In this document: in pieces, positions 35,471 to 43,246 of the stretch | How the letters are laid out: each line of letters starts with the position of its first letter | Position numbering within the stretch: the first letter of the stretch is position 1 | From: Gordonia paraffinivorans NBRC 108238 | Lineage (GTDB): Bacteria; Actinomycetota; Actinomycetes; Mycobacteriales; Mycobacteriaceae | DNA length: 64,000 nt | Direction of reading: 5' to 3' | Assembly: GCF_000344155.1 (NCBI RefSeq) | Contig: NZ_BAOQ01000026.1 | Span: 32,907-96,906, forward strand | Translations under genes and position numbers: made by a program | Notes under the pieces: generated by a model | The model's database searches: none | Told to the model about the DNA's origin: nothing | The model's input: only the letters and a program-made list of their open reading frames with translations

Positions 35471-36226
35471 TCAGTAGACCGCGGTCCGGCCGCCGTCGAC
35501 GGGGATCAGGGCACCGGTCGTGTAACCGGCGGCGTCGCTCGCCAGATGGGTGACGATCCCGGCGATCTCCTCGGGCCGGCCGAGTCGTCCGGCGGGCAGG
35601 CGGTTGGTGACCAGCCCGATGAACTCCTCGTCCCAATTCTCCGCCATGTCGGTCGCGAAGCTGCCGGGCATCACGCAGTTGACGCGAACGGTCGGGGCGT
35701 ACTCCTGGGCGAAGGCCTGGGTGAGGGCGTTGAGTCCGCTCTTGGCCGCGGCGTACATGGCCTCGGCGGGACTCGGACGCAGCGCGCCGATGCTGGAGAT
35801 GTTGATGATCGAGCCGCCGCCGGCTGCGCGCATCCGGTCGCCGGCGACCGCCATGAGCCGGAACGGCCCCTTGACGTTGACCTCGATGGTCTTGTCCCAC
35901 AGCGCCTCCGAGACCGAAACCAGGTTCTTCTCCAGAGGCGCGATCCCGGCGTTGTTCACCAGGATGTCGAGGCTTCCGTGGCGCTCGATGATGCCGTCGA
36001 CGGCCGGTTCCAGATCGTCCCAGCGGCCGACGTGCAGCGCCAGCGGATGGGCCTGGCCGGCCGGGACATCGGCCAGCGACGCGACGGCCTCCTCGCAGGC
36101 GTCGAGCTTGCGGCTGGCCACGATCACCGCCGCACCGGCCTCCTTGAGGCCGCGGGCGATGGCCAGGCCCAGTCCTCGGCTCGCGCCGGTGACGAGGGCG
36201 ACCTTTCCGTTCAGTTCGGTGCTCAT
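35471..36226 (-). CDS. SDR family oxidoreductase
   Basis: A 251-residue short-chain dehydrogenase: TGASRGLGLAIA at residues 14-25, NNAGIAP, catalytic segment NISSIGALRPSPAEAMYAAA, ending GALIPVDGGRTAVY. Its ATG overlaps the stop of the upstream acyl-CoA dehydrogenase (ATGA, 36223-36226). Two adjacent SDRs in one operon suggest two different alcohol or ketone steps in the pathway. Confidence 0.9.
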   Translation of the reverse strand: MSTELNGKVALVTGASRGLGLAIARGLKEAGAAVIVASRKLDACEEAVASLADVPAGQAHPLALHVGRWDDLEPAVDGIIERHGSLDILVNNAGIAPLEKNLVSVSEALWDKTIEVNVKGPFRLMAVAGDRMRAAGGGSIINISSIGALRPSPAEAMYAAAKSGLNALTQAFAQEYAPTVRVNCVMPGSFATDMAENWDEEFIGLVTNRLPAGRLGRPEEIAGIVTHLASDAAGYTTGALIPVDGGRTAVY

Positions 36227-37425
36227 GCGTGCTTCTTCACTTCCAGTCGGGCGATGGTGCGGAGGTGAACCTCGTTCGGTCCGTCGGCGATCTGCAGGGC
36301 GCGGGTCAACGCGTGGAGCCGGGCCAGGACGGTGTCGTTGCTGACACCGGCGGCGCCGAAGGTCTGCACCGCCCGGTCGACGACCTTGTGCGCGACCTCC
36401 ATGGCCGAGACCTTGATCGCCGCGACCTCGGAGCGCGCCGCCGCATTGCCCTGGGTGTCCATCAGCCAGGACGCGTAGAGGACCAGCAGGCGGATCTGGT
36501 CGATCTCGATCCGGCTGCGTGCGATCCATTCCCGGACCACACCGCGGCTCGCCAGCGGGCCGCCGAAGGCGACGCGCTCCTGGGCGCGCCGGCACATGAG
36601 GTCCAGGGCTCGCTCGGCCATGCCCACCGCGCGCATCGCGTAGTGCATGCGGCCCGGCCCGAGGCGGCCCTGCGCGATGGCGAAGCCGTCGCCCTCCTCG
36701 CCGAGCATGTTCTCCACCGGGACGCGGACGTCGGTGAACTGGACCTCGCCGTGTCCGAGGCGGTCGGTGAAGCCGAACATCGGCAGATCGCGGATGACCT
36801 CGATGCCGGGGGTGTCGCGCGGCACCAGGATCATGCTCTGCTGGCGGTAGGTCGGGCCATCCGGATCGGACTTGCCCATGAAGATGATGAGCTTGCAGTC
36901 CGGGTCGAGGATGCCGGAGGTGTACCACTTGCGGCCGTTGAGCACGTAGTGGTCACCGTCGCGGCGGATCGTCGAGGTGATGTTGGTGGCGTCCGACGAC
37001 GCGACCGCCGGCTCGGTCATGGCGAACGCCGAGCGGATCGAGCAGTCAAGCAGCGGCTTGAGCCACTGTTCCTTCTGCTTCTCGGTGCCGTAGAGGGCGA
37101 GGATCTCCATGTTGCCGGTGTCGGGGGCCGAGCAGTTGATGGCCTCGTTGCCGATGATCGAGCGCCCGACGATCTCGGCGAGCGGGGCGTACTCGAGGTT
37201 GGTGAGCCCGGCGCCGAGGTCGCCGTGGGTCATGAAGAGGTTCCACAGCCCGAGCTCGCGGGCCTTCTTCTGCAGGTCGCGCATGATCTGCGGCTGCTCG
37301 TGAGGGTTCTCGTTGGCGGCGATCTGCTCGTCGTAGATCTTCTCGGCGGGAAGGACGTGATCGGCCATGAACGCCTCGAGCTTGGCGGCGAGCTCGCGCG
37401 TCCGGTCGGAGTATGCGAAGTCCAC
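36223..37425 (-). CDS. Acyl-CoA dehydrogenase
   Basis: A 400-residue flavoprotein: IRSAFAMTEPAVASSDATNI, HYVLNGRKWYTSGI, and the end signature TFGAAGVSNDTVLARLHALT with ADGPNEVHLRTIARLE. FadE type, resembling ACAD11-like enzymes. The start is GTG at 37423-37425 with AGGAG eight bases upstream. One of two acyl-CoA dehydrogenases that flank a phosphotransferase gene; they could act on different intermediates or form a heteromer, as steroid-pathway FadEs do (inference). Confidence 0.9.
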   Translation of the reverse strand: MDFAYSDRTRELAAKLEAFMADHVLPAEKIYDEQIAANENPHEQPQIMRDLQKKARELGLWNLFMTHGDLGAGLTNLEYAPLAEIVGRSIIGNEAINCSAPDTGNMEILALYGTEKQKEQWLKPLLDCSIRSAFAMTEPAVASSDATNITSTIRRDGDHYVLNGRKWYTSGILDPDCKLIIFMGKSDPDGPTYRQQSMILVPRDTPGIEVIRDLPMFGFTDRLGHGEVQFTDVRVPVENMLGEEGDGFAIAQGRLGPGRMHYAMRAVGMAERALDLMCRRAQERVAFGGPLASRGVVREWIARSRIEIDQIRLLVLYASWLMDTQGNAAARSEVAAIKVSAMEVAHKVVDRAVQTFGAAGVSNDTVLARLHALTRALQIADGPNEVHLRTIARLEVKKHA

Positions 37426-37466
37426 GGGGTGTCTCCTGGAGTCGGATGGTGGGTGTGTCTCGGCGC

Positions 37467-38456
37467 CTAGATGCGCGCCATGAGGTCGGTGCCGGTCTCG
37501 ATCAGCCGGGCGATGGTCGCGGGCAGCTTCTCCTGGTCGGGATCGTGATGCCGTCCCTCGCGGTGCCGCCGCAGGTTGTGGCCCATGATCGCGGCCATCT
37601 TCAGCCGGCCGAGCGCGTCGAACCAGGTCAGATCGGGCAGGGCGACTCCGCCGCCGGTGTAGGCGTCGACGAGCTGTTCGGGGGTCGGCAGGGAGGGGAC
37701 CTCGCGGCCGACCCCGGGGAAGTTGGTGCCGTCGGCGAAGACCAGGAACCAGCCGAGTTCGACGCGGGGGTCGCCGATGCTCCAGATCTCCCAGTCGATC
37801 AGGGCGACCGGCTCGACGCCGTCGGAGATGATGTTGCCCAGTCGGTAGTCGCCGTGGACCAGACAGGGCTCGATGGGCTCGGGCACCGAGGCGGAGAGGG
37901 CCTCGAGGAGTTCGGCCCCGCCGACGACGAGTTCGGGCGGAACCGCGCCCAGCGTCCTGGCCCACCGTGCGAGTTCGTCGGCGGGGGACAGGACCGGTCC
38001 GGCGACGTCGCCGGTCACACCGGGGAGTGCGTGCGGGTCGACCGCGTGGAGGCGGGGAAGGATCTCGGCGGCCCGCAGCATACGGGCGGCGGCGAGGTCG
38101 GGGGCCACCGCCGGGTCGTCGAGGACCGGTTCGAGGGACTCGCCGGCGACGAGTTCCATGGCGAACCAGCCGGGCTCCTCGCGGTCGACCTCGAGCACCC
38201 GGGGGACCGGTACATCGGTGTCGGCCAGTGCGGTGAGGATCGTCGCCTGACGCAGCATGTCGTGCCGGCCGATCGACTTCTGGCCCTCCGGAACCGCTTT
38301 CACGACCCATTCGCTGCGGGAGCCGGAGTCGTCGTGCGCGCCGACCCGGTAGGTCAGGCCGGAGTGTCCGCCGGGAAGCACGTCGAACGAGTCGACGGTC
38401 AGGCCGTGCGAGGACCGCAGGCGGTCGGTGACGCGCTGCTGCAGGGTGGGGGTCAC
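37467..38456 (-). CDS. APH-fold phosphotransferase family protein
   Basis: A 329-residue kinase-fold protein: nucleotide loop PGGHSGLTYRV, catalytic CLVHGDYRLGNIISD (HGDxxxxN) and metal-binding ALIDWEIWSIGDPRVELGW. As in the 15-17 kb operon it is sandwiched with acyl-CoA dehydrogenase genes, so a role in phosphorylating a hydroxyacyl intermediate (ACAD10/11-like) is plausible. GTG start overlapping the upstream acyl-CoA dehydrogenase stop (GTGA, 38453-38456). Confidence 0.87.
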   Translation of the reverse strand: MTPTLQQRVTDRLRSSHGLTVDSFDVLPGGHSGLTYRVGAHDDSGSRSEWVVKAVPEGQKSIGRHDMLRQATILTALADTDVPVPRVLEVDREEPGWFAMELVAGESLEPVLDDPAVAPDLAAARMLRAAEILPRLHAVDPHALPGVTGDVAGPVLSPADELARWARTLGAVPPELVVGGAELLEALSASVPEPIEPCLVHGDYRLGNIISDGVEPVALIDWEIWSIGDPRVELGWFLVFADGTNFPGVGREVPSLPTPEQLVDAYTGGGVALPDLTWFDALGRLKMAAIMGHNLRRHREGRHHDPDQEKLPATIARLIETGTDLMARI

Positions 38457-39658
38457 AGTCGTGGCTCCTTCGGGAGGCCGAGGACGCGCTCGGCGATGAT
38501 GTTGTGCTGGATCTCGTCGGTGCCGCCGGCGATCCGGTAGCCCGGGGCGCCCAGCACGTGTTCGGTCCAGGCGTAGGTTCCCCAGCTCCCGTTGTCCGCC
38601 ACGAGGTCTCGACCGAGCAGGAGGCGCACGAGCTCGCTGGTCCGCGCCATGGTGTCGACGGCCAGCAGTTTGCCCATCGATGCCTCGGGTCCCGGTTCCA
38701 CCCCGCCGATCATGGCCTGGGCCACCCGCATGCCCGCGATGCGCTGGACCGCCGCGCGGGCGGCGAGGTCGGCGACCTTGTCCCGCTCCAGATCGGTCAG
38801 CTCACGGTCCAGGTGACGTGCGAGTTCCAGTGCCTGGTCGGCGTTGGCCAGGCCCAGGCCGGCGCCGTCGAGCCGTTCCGCGGCCAGGACGGTCAGCGCC
38901 ACCGGCCAGCCCTGGCCGACCGGCCCGAGCCGGAGCGAGTCGTCGAGGACGACGCCCTCGAGGTAGACCTCGTTGAAGGAGCTGCCGCCGGTCATCTGCC
39001 GGATCGGCCGGACCGTCACCCCCTCGGCGTCCATGGGGACCAGGAAGACGGTGAGGCCCTTGTGTTTCGGGGCCTGGGGATCGGTGCGGCAGACGGCCAC
39101 GCCGAAGTCGGCGACGAGGGCGCCCGAGGTCCACACCTTGTGGCCGTCGATGCGCCAGGTGCCGTCATCGGTGCGCACCGCCCGCGTCCGCACGGCGGCG
39201 AGGTCGGAGCCGGCCTCGGTCTCGGAGAAGAGCTGGCAGGCGATGAGGTCGGTGCGCAGCATCGCGCGGACGAAGCGGTCCTTCTGTTCCGGGGTCCCCC
39301 ACTGGGCGATGGTGGGGGCGACGAGTTGCTGTGTGACCGAGAACATCTCGGTCCGCTTGGGGACCTCGTAGAACTCCTCGGCGGCACGGAAGGCGAGTTC
39401 GTAGGACATCGGCAGATCGCGCCCGCCGTACTCCTCCGGCCAGGTGAGTGCTCCCCAGCCCGCGTCGAACTTGGTCTTCTCGTAGGCGGAGATGGCGTCG
39501 GTGTGGGCCCGCTCCTGTTCGGGAGTCCAGTTCTCGAAGACCGCGACGGAGTCGCTGCCCTCGCCCCACACGGCATCGGTACGCCGCGGTGCCATGCTCG
39601 CGAGCCAGTTGTGCGCGTCGTCGGTGAAGGTCGCCAGATCCGGCAGTGTGGTCGTCAT
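38453..39658 (-). CDS. Acyl-CoA dehydrogenase
   Basis: A 401-residue flavoprotein of the large-FadE type. It has LTWPEEYGGRDLPMSYELAF, LFSETEAGSDLAAVRTRAVR, WRIDGHKVWTSGA, FNEVYLEGVVLDDSLRLGP, and the C-terminal GYRIAGGTDEIQHNIIAERV. Distinct from the other acyl-CoA dehydrogenase of this operon. It lies 28 bases downstream of the thiolase gene and is translationally coupled to the phosphotransferase gene that follows. Confidence 0.92.
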   Translation of the reverse strand: MTTTLPDLATFTDDAHNWLASMAPRRTDAVWGEGSDSVAVFENWTPEQERAHTDAISAYEKTKFDAGWGALTWPEEYGGRDLPMSYELAFRAAEEFYEVPKRTEMFSVTQQLVAPTIAQWGTPEQKDRFVRAMLRTDLIACQLFSETEAGSDLAAVRTRAVRTDDGTWRIDGHKVWTSGALVADFGVAVCRTDPQAPKHKGLTVFLVPMDAEGVTVRPIRQMTGGSSFNEVYLEGVVLDDSLRLGPVGQGWPVALTVLAAERLDGAGLGLANADQALELARHLDRELTDLERDKVADLAARAAVQRIAGMRVAQAMIGGVEPGPEASMGKLLAVDTMARTSELVRLLLGRDLVADNGSWGTYAWTEHVLGAPGYRIAGGTDEIQHNIIAERVLGLPKEPRL

Positions 39659-39686
39659 CTCGATCCGATCGGTGGAAGTGGTGGGT

Positions 39687-40838
39687 TCAGACGGCGAGAA
39701 CGGTGCAGGCGCTGATGCCGGGCGCACCGTACACATGGGTGAATCCGACCTTCGGCGACCCGTCGACCTGTCGATCGCCGGCCTCGCCGCGCAGCTGGGT
39801 GACGATCTCGTGGACCTGGCGCAGGCCGGAGGCGCCGATGGGTTCGCCGTTGGCGATGCATCCGCCGTCGGTGTTGACCGGGAGAGTGCCGTCGATCTCG
39901 GTGCGCCCCTCGGCGATCCACTGCTCCTGCTCGCCGTGCTCGCAGAATCCGCACTCGGCCATGTGCATGATCTCCGCACCGCTCTCGGTGTCCTGGAGCT
40001 GTGCGACGTCGACGTCGGCCGGTTCGATCCCGGCCTGCTCGAAGGCGGCGCGGGCGGCGTCGGTGCTGACGCTCACCGGTTCCCCGGTCCCCTGGACCGC
40101 GGGGGCGAAGACCTCGAACGAGCCGAACTGCCGGGTGCGATGACTGATCGCCTTGATGGCGACCGGACGGCCGCCGAGTCGCCGTACGGCCGACTCGCTC
40201 GCCACCACGATCGCGGCCCCGCCCTCGCCGGGAGAGCAGAACATGTACCGGGTCAGCGGGTCGTTGACCATGTCGGCGTCGCGGATCACCTCTGCCGGCA
40301 TCGGCTCCCGCCGCCAGGCGTTGGGGTTGAGCGACCCGTTGCGGTAGGCCTTGGCGGCGACCTGGGCCAGCGTGTCGCGGGAGATCCCGTACATGTTCAT
40401 GTAGCGCGAGATCTTGGACCCGAAGAACTGGGTGGTGACCATGAGGCCGGCCTCGCCGTACCCCTCGGGCAGGCCCCATTCCGCGGGGAGCGGGTCGAAG
40501 GCGCCGCGGGGGTGCTTGTCGAAGCCGACGGCCAGCGCGATGTCGGCAGCGCCCGCGCGGACCGCGTTGACGGCGGACACGAGGGCGCTGCCGCCCGTGG
40601 CGCAGCCGTTCTTGACGTTGGTGAACGGGATTCCGGTGAAACCGAGTTCGGCCACGAGGGTGTCGGCGAGTCCGGAGCCGTCGCTGCCGCCGAAGGCCAC
40701 CTGGACGTCGGGCCAGGTGACTCCGGCGTCGGCGAGCGCGGCGTGGATGGCGGTGACCGCCATCTGCCGTCCGCTGATCCCGTTCTGGCGCCCGAACTTC
40801 GACAGTCCGGCGCCGATGATGAATACGTCTTCGCTCAT
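39687..40838 (-). CDS. Thiolase-fold (lipid-transfer/SCP2-type) acetyltransferase-like protein
   Basis: A 383-residue thiolase. The nucleophilic cysteine is in KNGCATGGSALVSAVNAVRA. Where degradative thiolases have GHPxGATG, this protein has NGEPIGASG, so the usual histidine is Glu, as in SCP2/lipid-transfer-type thiolases of uncertain function. The gene overlaps a DUF35 gene (ATGA, 40835-40838). Thiolase/DUF35 pairs act as acyl-CoA-chain cleaving or aldolase complexes in steroid catabolism (Ltp2-ChsH2), so a chain-shortening step is inferred. Confidence 0.87.
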   Translation of the reverse strand: MSEDVFIIGAGLSKFGRQNGISGRQMAVTAIHAALADAGVTWPDVQVAFGGSDGSGLADTLVAELGFTGIPFTNVKNGCATGGSALVSAVNAVRAGAADIALAVGFDKHPRGAFDPLPAEWGLPEGYGEAGLMVTTQFFGSKISRYMNMYGISRDTLAQVAAKAYRNGSLNPNAWRREPMPAEVIRDADMVNDPLTRYMFCSPGEGGAAIVVASESAVRRLGGRPVAIKAISHRTRQFGSFEVFAPAVQGTGEPVSVSTDAARAAFEQAGIEPADVDVAQLQDTESGAEIMHMAECGFCEHGEQEQWIAEGRTEIDGTLPVNTDGGCIANGEPIGASGLRQVHEIVTQLRGEAGDRQVDGSPKVGFTHVYGAPGISACTVLAV

Positions 40839-41245
40839 CCTCGGTCTCCCTGATCGGAGGTGGGTTCGGGCAACACGACGAATCGGGGGACGGGTTGCGT
40901 CGCGACGAGGGTGGCCGGCGCGCCCTGCAGGCCCTCGAGGGTGTCGGCCTCGAGGATGCCTGCGATGCGGATGCCCTCGGGGAGCTCCACGTAACCCATC
41001 GCGAATGGTGAGAAACCCTCGGGGGGAGGAACATACGGCGGCGACTTGGGTGCGAAGCGCTGCACCGTGTACGCCCAGACGACGCCGTGCGTGCTCAGCT
41101 CGCGCGGGCGGGCCGTCGCAGTTGCGCAGCGGGTGCAGTACGTGCCGGCGGGAAAGCCGATCGTGCCGCACACCGTGCACTCCGATCCGTGGAGCACTGC
41201 GGCCTCCGCGACGTCGTCACGGACGGGACTGTCGTCGACCGTCAT
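40835..41245 (-). CDS. DUF35 Zn-ribbon/OB-fold protein (thiolase partner)
   Basis: A 136-residue protein with the zinc ribbon CTVCGTIGFPAGTYCTRC (C-x2-C and C-x2-C) at about 23-40, then an OB-fold (GVVWAYTVQRF, FAMGYVELPEGIRIAGIL). Such proteins bind thiolase-like subunits and complete the acyl-CoA site. Its stop overlaps the thiolase start, which supports a complex made in equal amounts. 56 bases separate it from the crotonase gene. Confidence 0.88.
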   Translation of the reverse strand: MTVDDSPVRDDVAEAAVLHGSECTVCGTIGFPAGTYCTRCATATARPRELSTHGVVWAYTVQRFAPKSPPYVPPPEGFSPFAMGYVELPEGIRIAGILEADTLEGLQGAPATLVATQPVPRFVVLPEPTSDQGDRG

Positions 41246-41301
41246 GTTCCTCCCCTTTCAGTTCTTCTCGAGGGTCACTCAGCGGATGTGTGGGCCGTGG
41301 A

Positions 41302-42090
41302 TCAGCGGCCGACCCACTTCGGCTCGCGCTTCTGCAGGAAGGCGTTCACACCCTCCTTGGCGTCCTCGGACTGCAGGGCGTTGCCCACGGCCAGGTGCTC
41401 CATGACCATCAGCGACTGGATGTCGGCGTCGAGGCCGCGGTCGATCGTCATCTTGGTGAGCTTCATGGTGAACGGGCTCTTGTCGATGAGCGGGGCGATG
41501 AAGTCGGCCTCGAGCTGGTCGAGCTGGTCGGCCGGCGCCGAGGCGTTGATCAGATCCCACTCGGCGGCTTCCTTGCCGGACAGCAGCTTGCCGGTCAGCA
41601 TGAGCTCCTTGGTCTTGCGGATGCCGATCATGCGGGGCAGGCGGTAGATCGGGCCGGCGCCGCCGAAGAGGGCGCGACGGATGTGGAAGTCGCCGATCTT
41701 GGCGTCGTCGGCGGCGATCGCGAAGTCGCACGAGATCATCAGCTCGAAGCCTCCGGCGGTGACGTAGTCCTCGAGGACGGCGACCGACGGGGTGTTCATC
41801 GAGTACAGGCGGTCACAGACCTTGGCCGACAGGACGGCGACGTCCATGGCGGTGGTGCTGCCGACGAAGTCGTTCAGCAGGATGTCGAGGTCGAAGCCCG
41901 AGCAGAACTGGTTTCCCTTGCCGCGCAAGACCAGAACGAGCAGATCGGGGTCGTTGTCGACCTCGACGATGATCTCGTCGAGACGGTGCAGCAGCTCCGG
42001 GGTGACCGCGTTCTTCTTGTGCGGGCGGTTCAGCCAGACGCGGGCGACGGGGCCGTCCTTCTCCAGGATGATGTGGTCGGTGTCGATCAT
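41302..42090 (-). CDS. Enoyl-CoA hydratase/isomerase (crotonase) family protein
   Basis: A 262-residue crotonase. Oxyanion-hole and CoA-binding segments are FCSGFDLDILL and YVTAGGFELMISCDFAIA. The Glu of the first catalytic position is kept (GGFEL), but the second, normally in a QPE segment, reads GDFHIRRALFGGAG, i.e. His where Glu is expected. It may therefore be a hydrolase, isomerase or ring-cleaving member, not a plain hydratase. First gene of the 11-gene minus-strand operon, with a full promoter and operators upstream at 42118-42164. Confidence 0.88.
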   Translation of the reverse strand: MIDTDHIILEKDGPVARVWLNRPHKKNAVTPELLHRLDEIIVEVDNDPDLLVLVLRGKGNQFCSGFDLDILLNDFVGSTTAMDVAVLSAKVCDRLYSMNTPSVAVLEDYVTAGGFELMISCDFAIAADDAKIGDFHIRRALFGGAGPIYRLPRMIGIRKTKELMLTGKLLSGKEAAEWDLINASAPADQLDQLEADFIAPLIDKSPFTMKLTKMTIDRGLDADIQSLMVMEHLAVGNALQSEDAKEGVNAFLQKREPKWVGR

Positions 42091-42117
42091 GGGGAATCTC
42101 CTTCGAGGTGTTCGAGT

Positions 42118-42164
42118 TGAACTGGATTCACTTCAGTTCTAACCGCCACCTGAACTGAAGTCAA
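42118..42164 (-). promoter_or_regulatory. Promoter of the minus-strand catabolic operon with operators (sites B and C)
   Basis: On the minus strand TTGACT (42159-42164), a 17-base spacer and TAGAAC (42136-42141) form a promoter for the crotonase operon. The 13-mer TGAACTGGATTCA (42118-42130) lies just downstream of the -10, and TGAACTGAAGTCA (42151-42163) covers the -35. Confidence 0.72.
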
Positions 42165-42185
42165 TACTCGACGGGCCATGAATCC

Positions 42186-42198
42186 TGAACTAAGTTCA
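42186..42198 (+). promoter_or_regulatory. Perfect operator TGAACTAAGTTCA (site D) at the SnoaL gene start
   Basis: A perfect 6-1-6 palindrome, the best match to the island consensus. It contains a -10-like TAAGTT (42191-42196) whose end is 6 bases from the ATG at 42203, so the site covers the promoter of a probably leaderless gene. Confidence 0.75.
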
Positions 42199-42202
42199 AA
42201 TC

Positions 42203-42568
42203 ATGACTGTGATCGACAAGTACTACGCGACGATCGACGCCGGGAAGCTCGACGAGGCGGTGGCGATGCTGGCGCCGGACGTCGAGTTCGCGATGATCCT
42301 GCCGACCGGGGAGAACCGCGGCTCTGGACGTGACAAGATGCTCGAATATCTGCGAAATCGCCCGCCGGTCAATCGGAAACACGTCGTCACCCGATTCGCT
42401 TCCGATCGTGATCTCGAGTTCGCGCAGGGCTCGGTGACCGAGGAGGACGTCCGCACCACGGGCTTCTTCGTCGGGGCGATGCACATCGGCGCCGACGGCC
42501 TCGTCGATCGCTACCAGGTCAGCTTCAGCCCGGACTTCGCCCTACTCGTAGAAGGAGACAATCGATGA
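42203..42568 (+). CDS. SnoaL/NTF2-like protein
   Basis: A 121-residue single-domain protein of the SnoaL/ketosteroid-isomerase-like fold: DKYYATIDAGKLDEAVAMLA followed by PDVEFAMI is the typical opening helix-strand. No Shine-Dalgarno is visible; a -10 box inside the operator implies a leaderless mRNA. Coupled to a second SnoaL-like gene (ATGA, 42565-42568). Family members isomerise, cyclise or hydrolyse polycyclic or epoxide substrates; the role is unknown, but the shared regulation ties it to the catabolic island. Confidence 0.82.
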   Translation: MTVIDKYYATIDAGKLDEAVAMLAPDVEFAMILPTGENRGSGRDKMLEYLRNRPPVNRKHVVTRFASDRDLEFAQGSVTEEDVRTTGFFVGAMHIGADGLVDRYQVSFSPDFALLVEGDNR

Positions 42569-42936
42569 CGACCACCGCCACGCCCGTCCTCGCCCAGTGG
42601 TTCGAGTACATGGACTCCGAGGATCCGGATCGCGTCCTCGGGATGATCTCCGACGACTTCGTGATGTCGGTGCAGTTCTCCAAGGGCGCCGGCCAGTCGG
42701 CCGAGTTCATCGGTGACCGCGCGGGGCTGGTCGGATATCTCGAACAGCGGGAGAAGAGCGTCCTGGTCCACCACATCGACATCGGCGTGACCGCCGGCGG
42801 CTGCGAGATGGTGCTCGGGCGCACCACGAGGGACGGGGCCTTCGAGGCGTCGTTCACCGCCACCGCCCAGATCGACGAGAAGGGTCTCGTGCGTCGCTTG
42901 CTGATCGCCCGCACGCCCGAGGTCTCCTTCGACTGA
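42565..42936 (+). CDS. SnoaL/NTF2-like protein
   Basis: A 123-residue second SnoaL-fold protein (QWFEYMDSEDPDRVLGMISD followed by DFVMSVQF; late part AQIDEKGLVRRLLIART). It is related in plan, though not closely in sequence, to the preceding gene. The pair could form a heteromeric enzyme. A strong hairpin follows at 42982-43019. Confidence 0.82.
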   Translation: MTTTATPVLAQWFEYMDSEDPDRVLGMISDDFVMSVQFSKGAGQSAEFIGDRAGLVGYLEQREKSVLVHHIDIGVTAGGCEMVLGRTTRDGAFEASFTATAQIDEKGLVRRLLIARTPEVSFD

Positions 42937-42981
42937 TCGTCTCCCCGGTCGTCGGCGCGCGACGGCCCTGATCTGTGAAAT

Positions 42982-43019
42982 CATCGCCGTCACCTGCGGA
43001 TATGCGGGTGACGGCGATG
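42982..43019 (+). terminator. Hairpin terminator after the SnoaL pair
   Basis: A perfect 13-bp stem CATCGCCGTCACC (42982-42994)/GGTGACGGCGATG (43007-43019) with a 12-base loop. It separates the SnoaL genes from the promoter at 43099. Confidence 0.75.
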
Positions 43020-43098
43020 CGCGTTCAGCGGGTCGTCCGGCCCTGTACCTGCCGGTATCGACGCCGGAATCTAAACTGAAGTCGCCTCGATTTCGTGA

Positions 43099-43147
43099 TT
43101 GACATCACTAGGAACCCCGGCTAAATTTCAGAACTGAGATCAGTTCA
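43099..43147 (+). promoter_or_regulatory. Promoter of the transporter operon with operator (site E)
   Basis: TTGACA (43099-43104), a 17-base spacer and TAAATT (43122-43127) form a near-consensus promoter. The 13-mer TGAGATCAGTTCA (43135-43147) follows and lies within a perfect 7-2-7 palindrome GAACTGAGATCAGTTC (43131-43146), covering the expected transcription start. Confidence 0.78.
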
Positions 43148-43246
43148 GTTCGGTCGTTCCCCCGGCCACCGCTGAGCTCTCCGGAGCGGCCGCGGACACC
43201 CCGCGCGATCGGCGCGCCGGACCCCCAGACGGAAGGTAGATGTCGT

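Noticed and set aside
43072..43084. Ninth copy of the shared 13-mer (TAAACTGAAGTCG)
   Set aside because: It lacks the invariant TGA and TCA ends that all eight accepted sites have.
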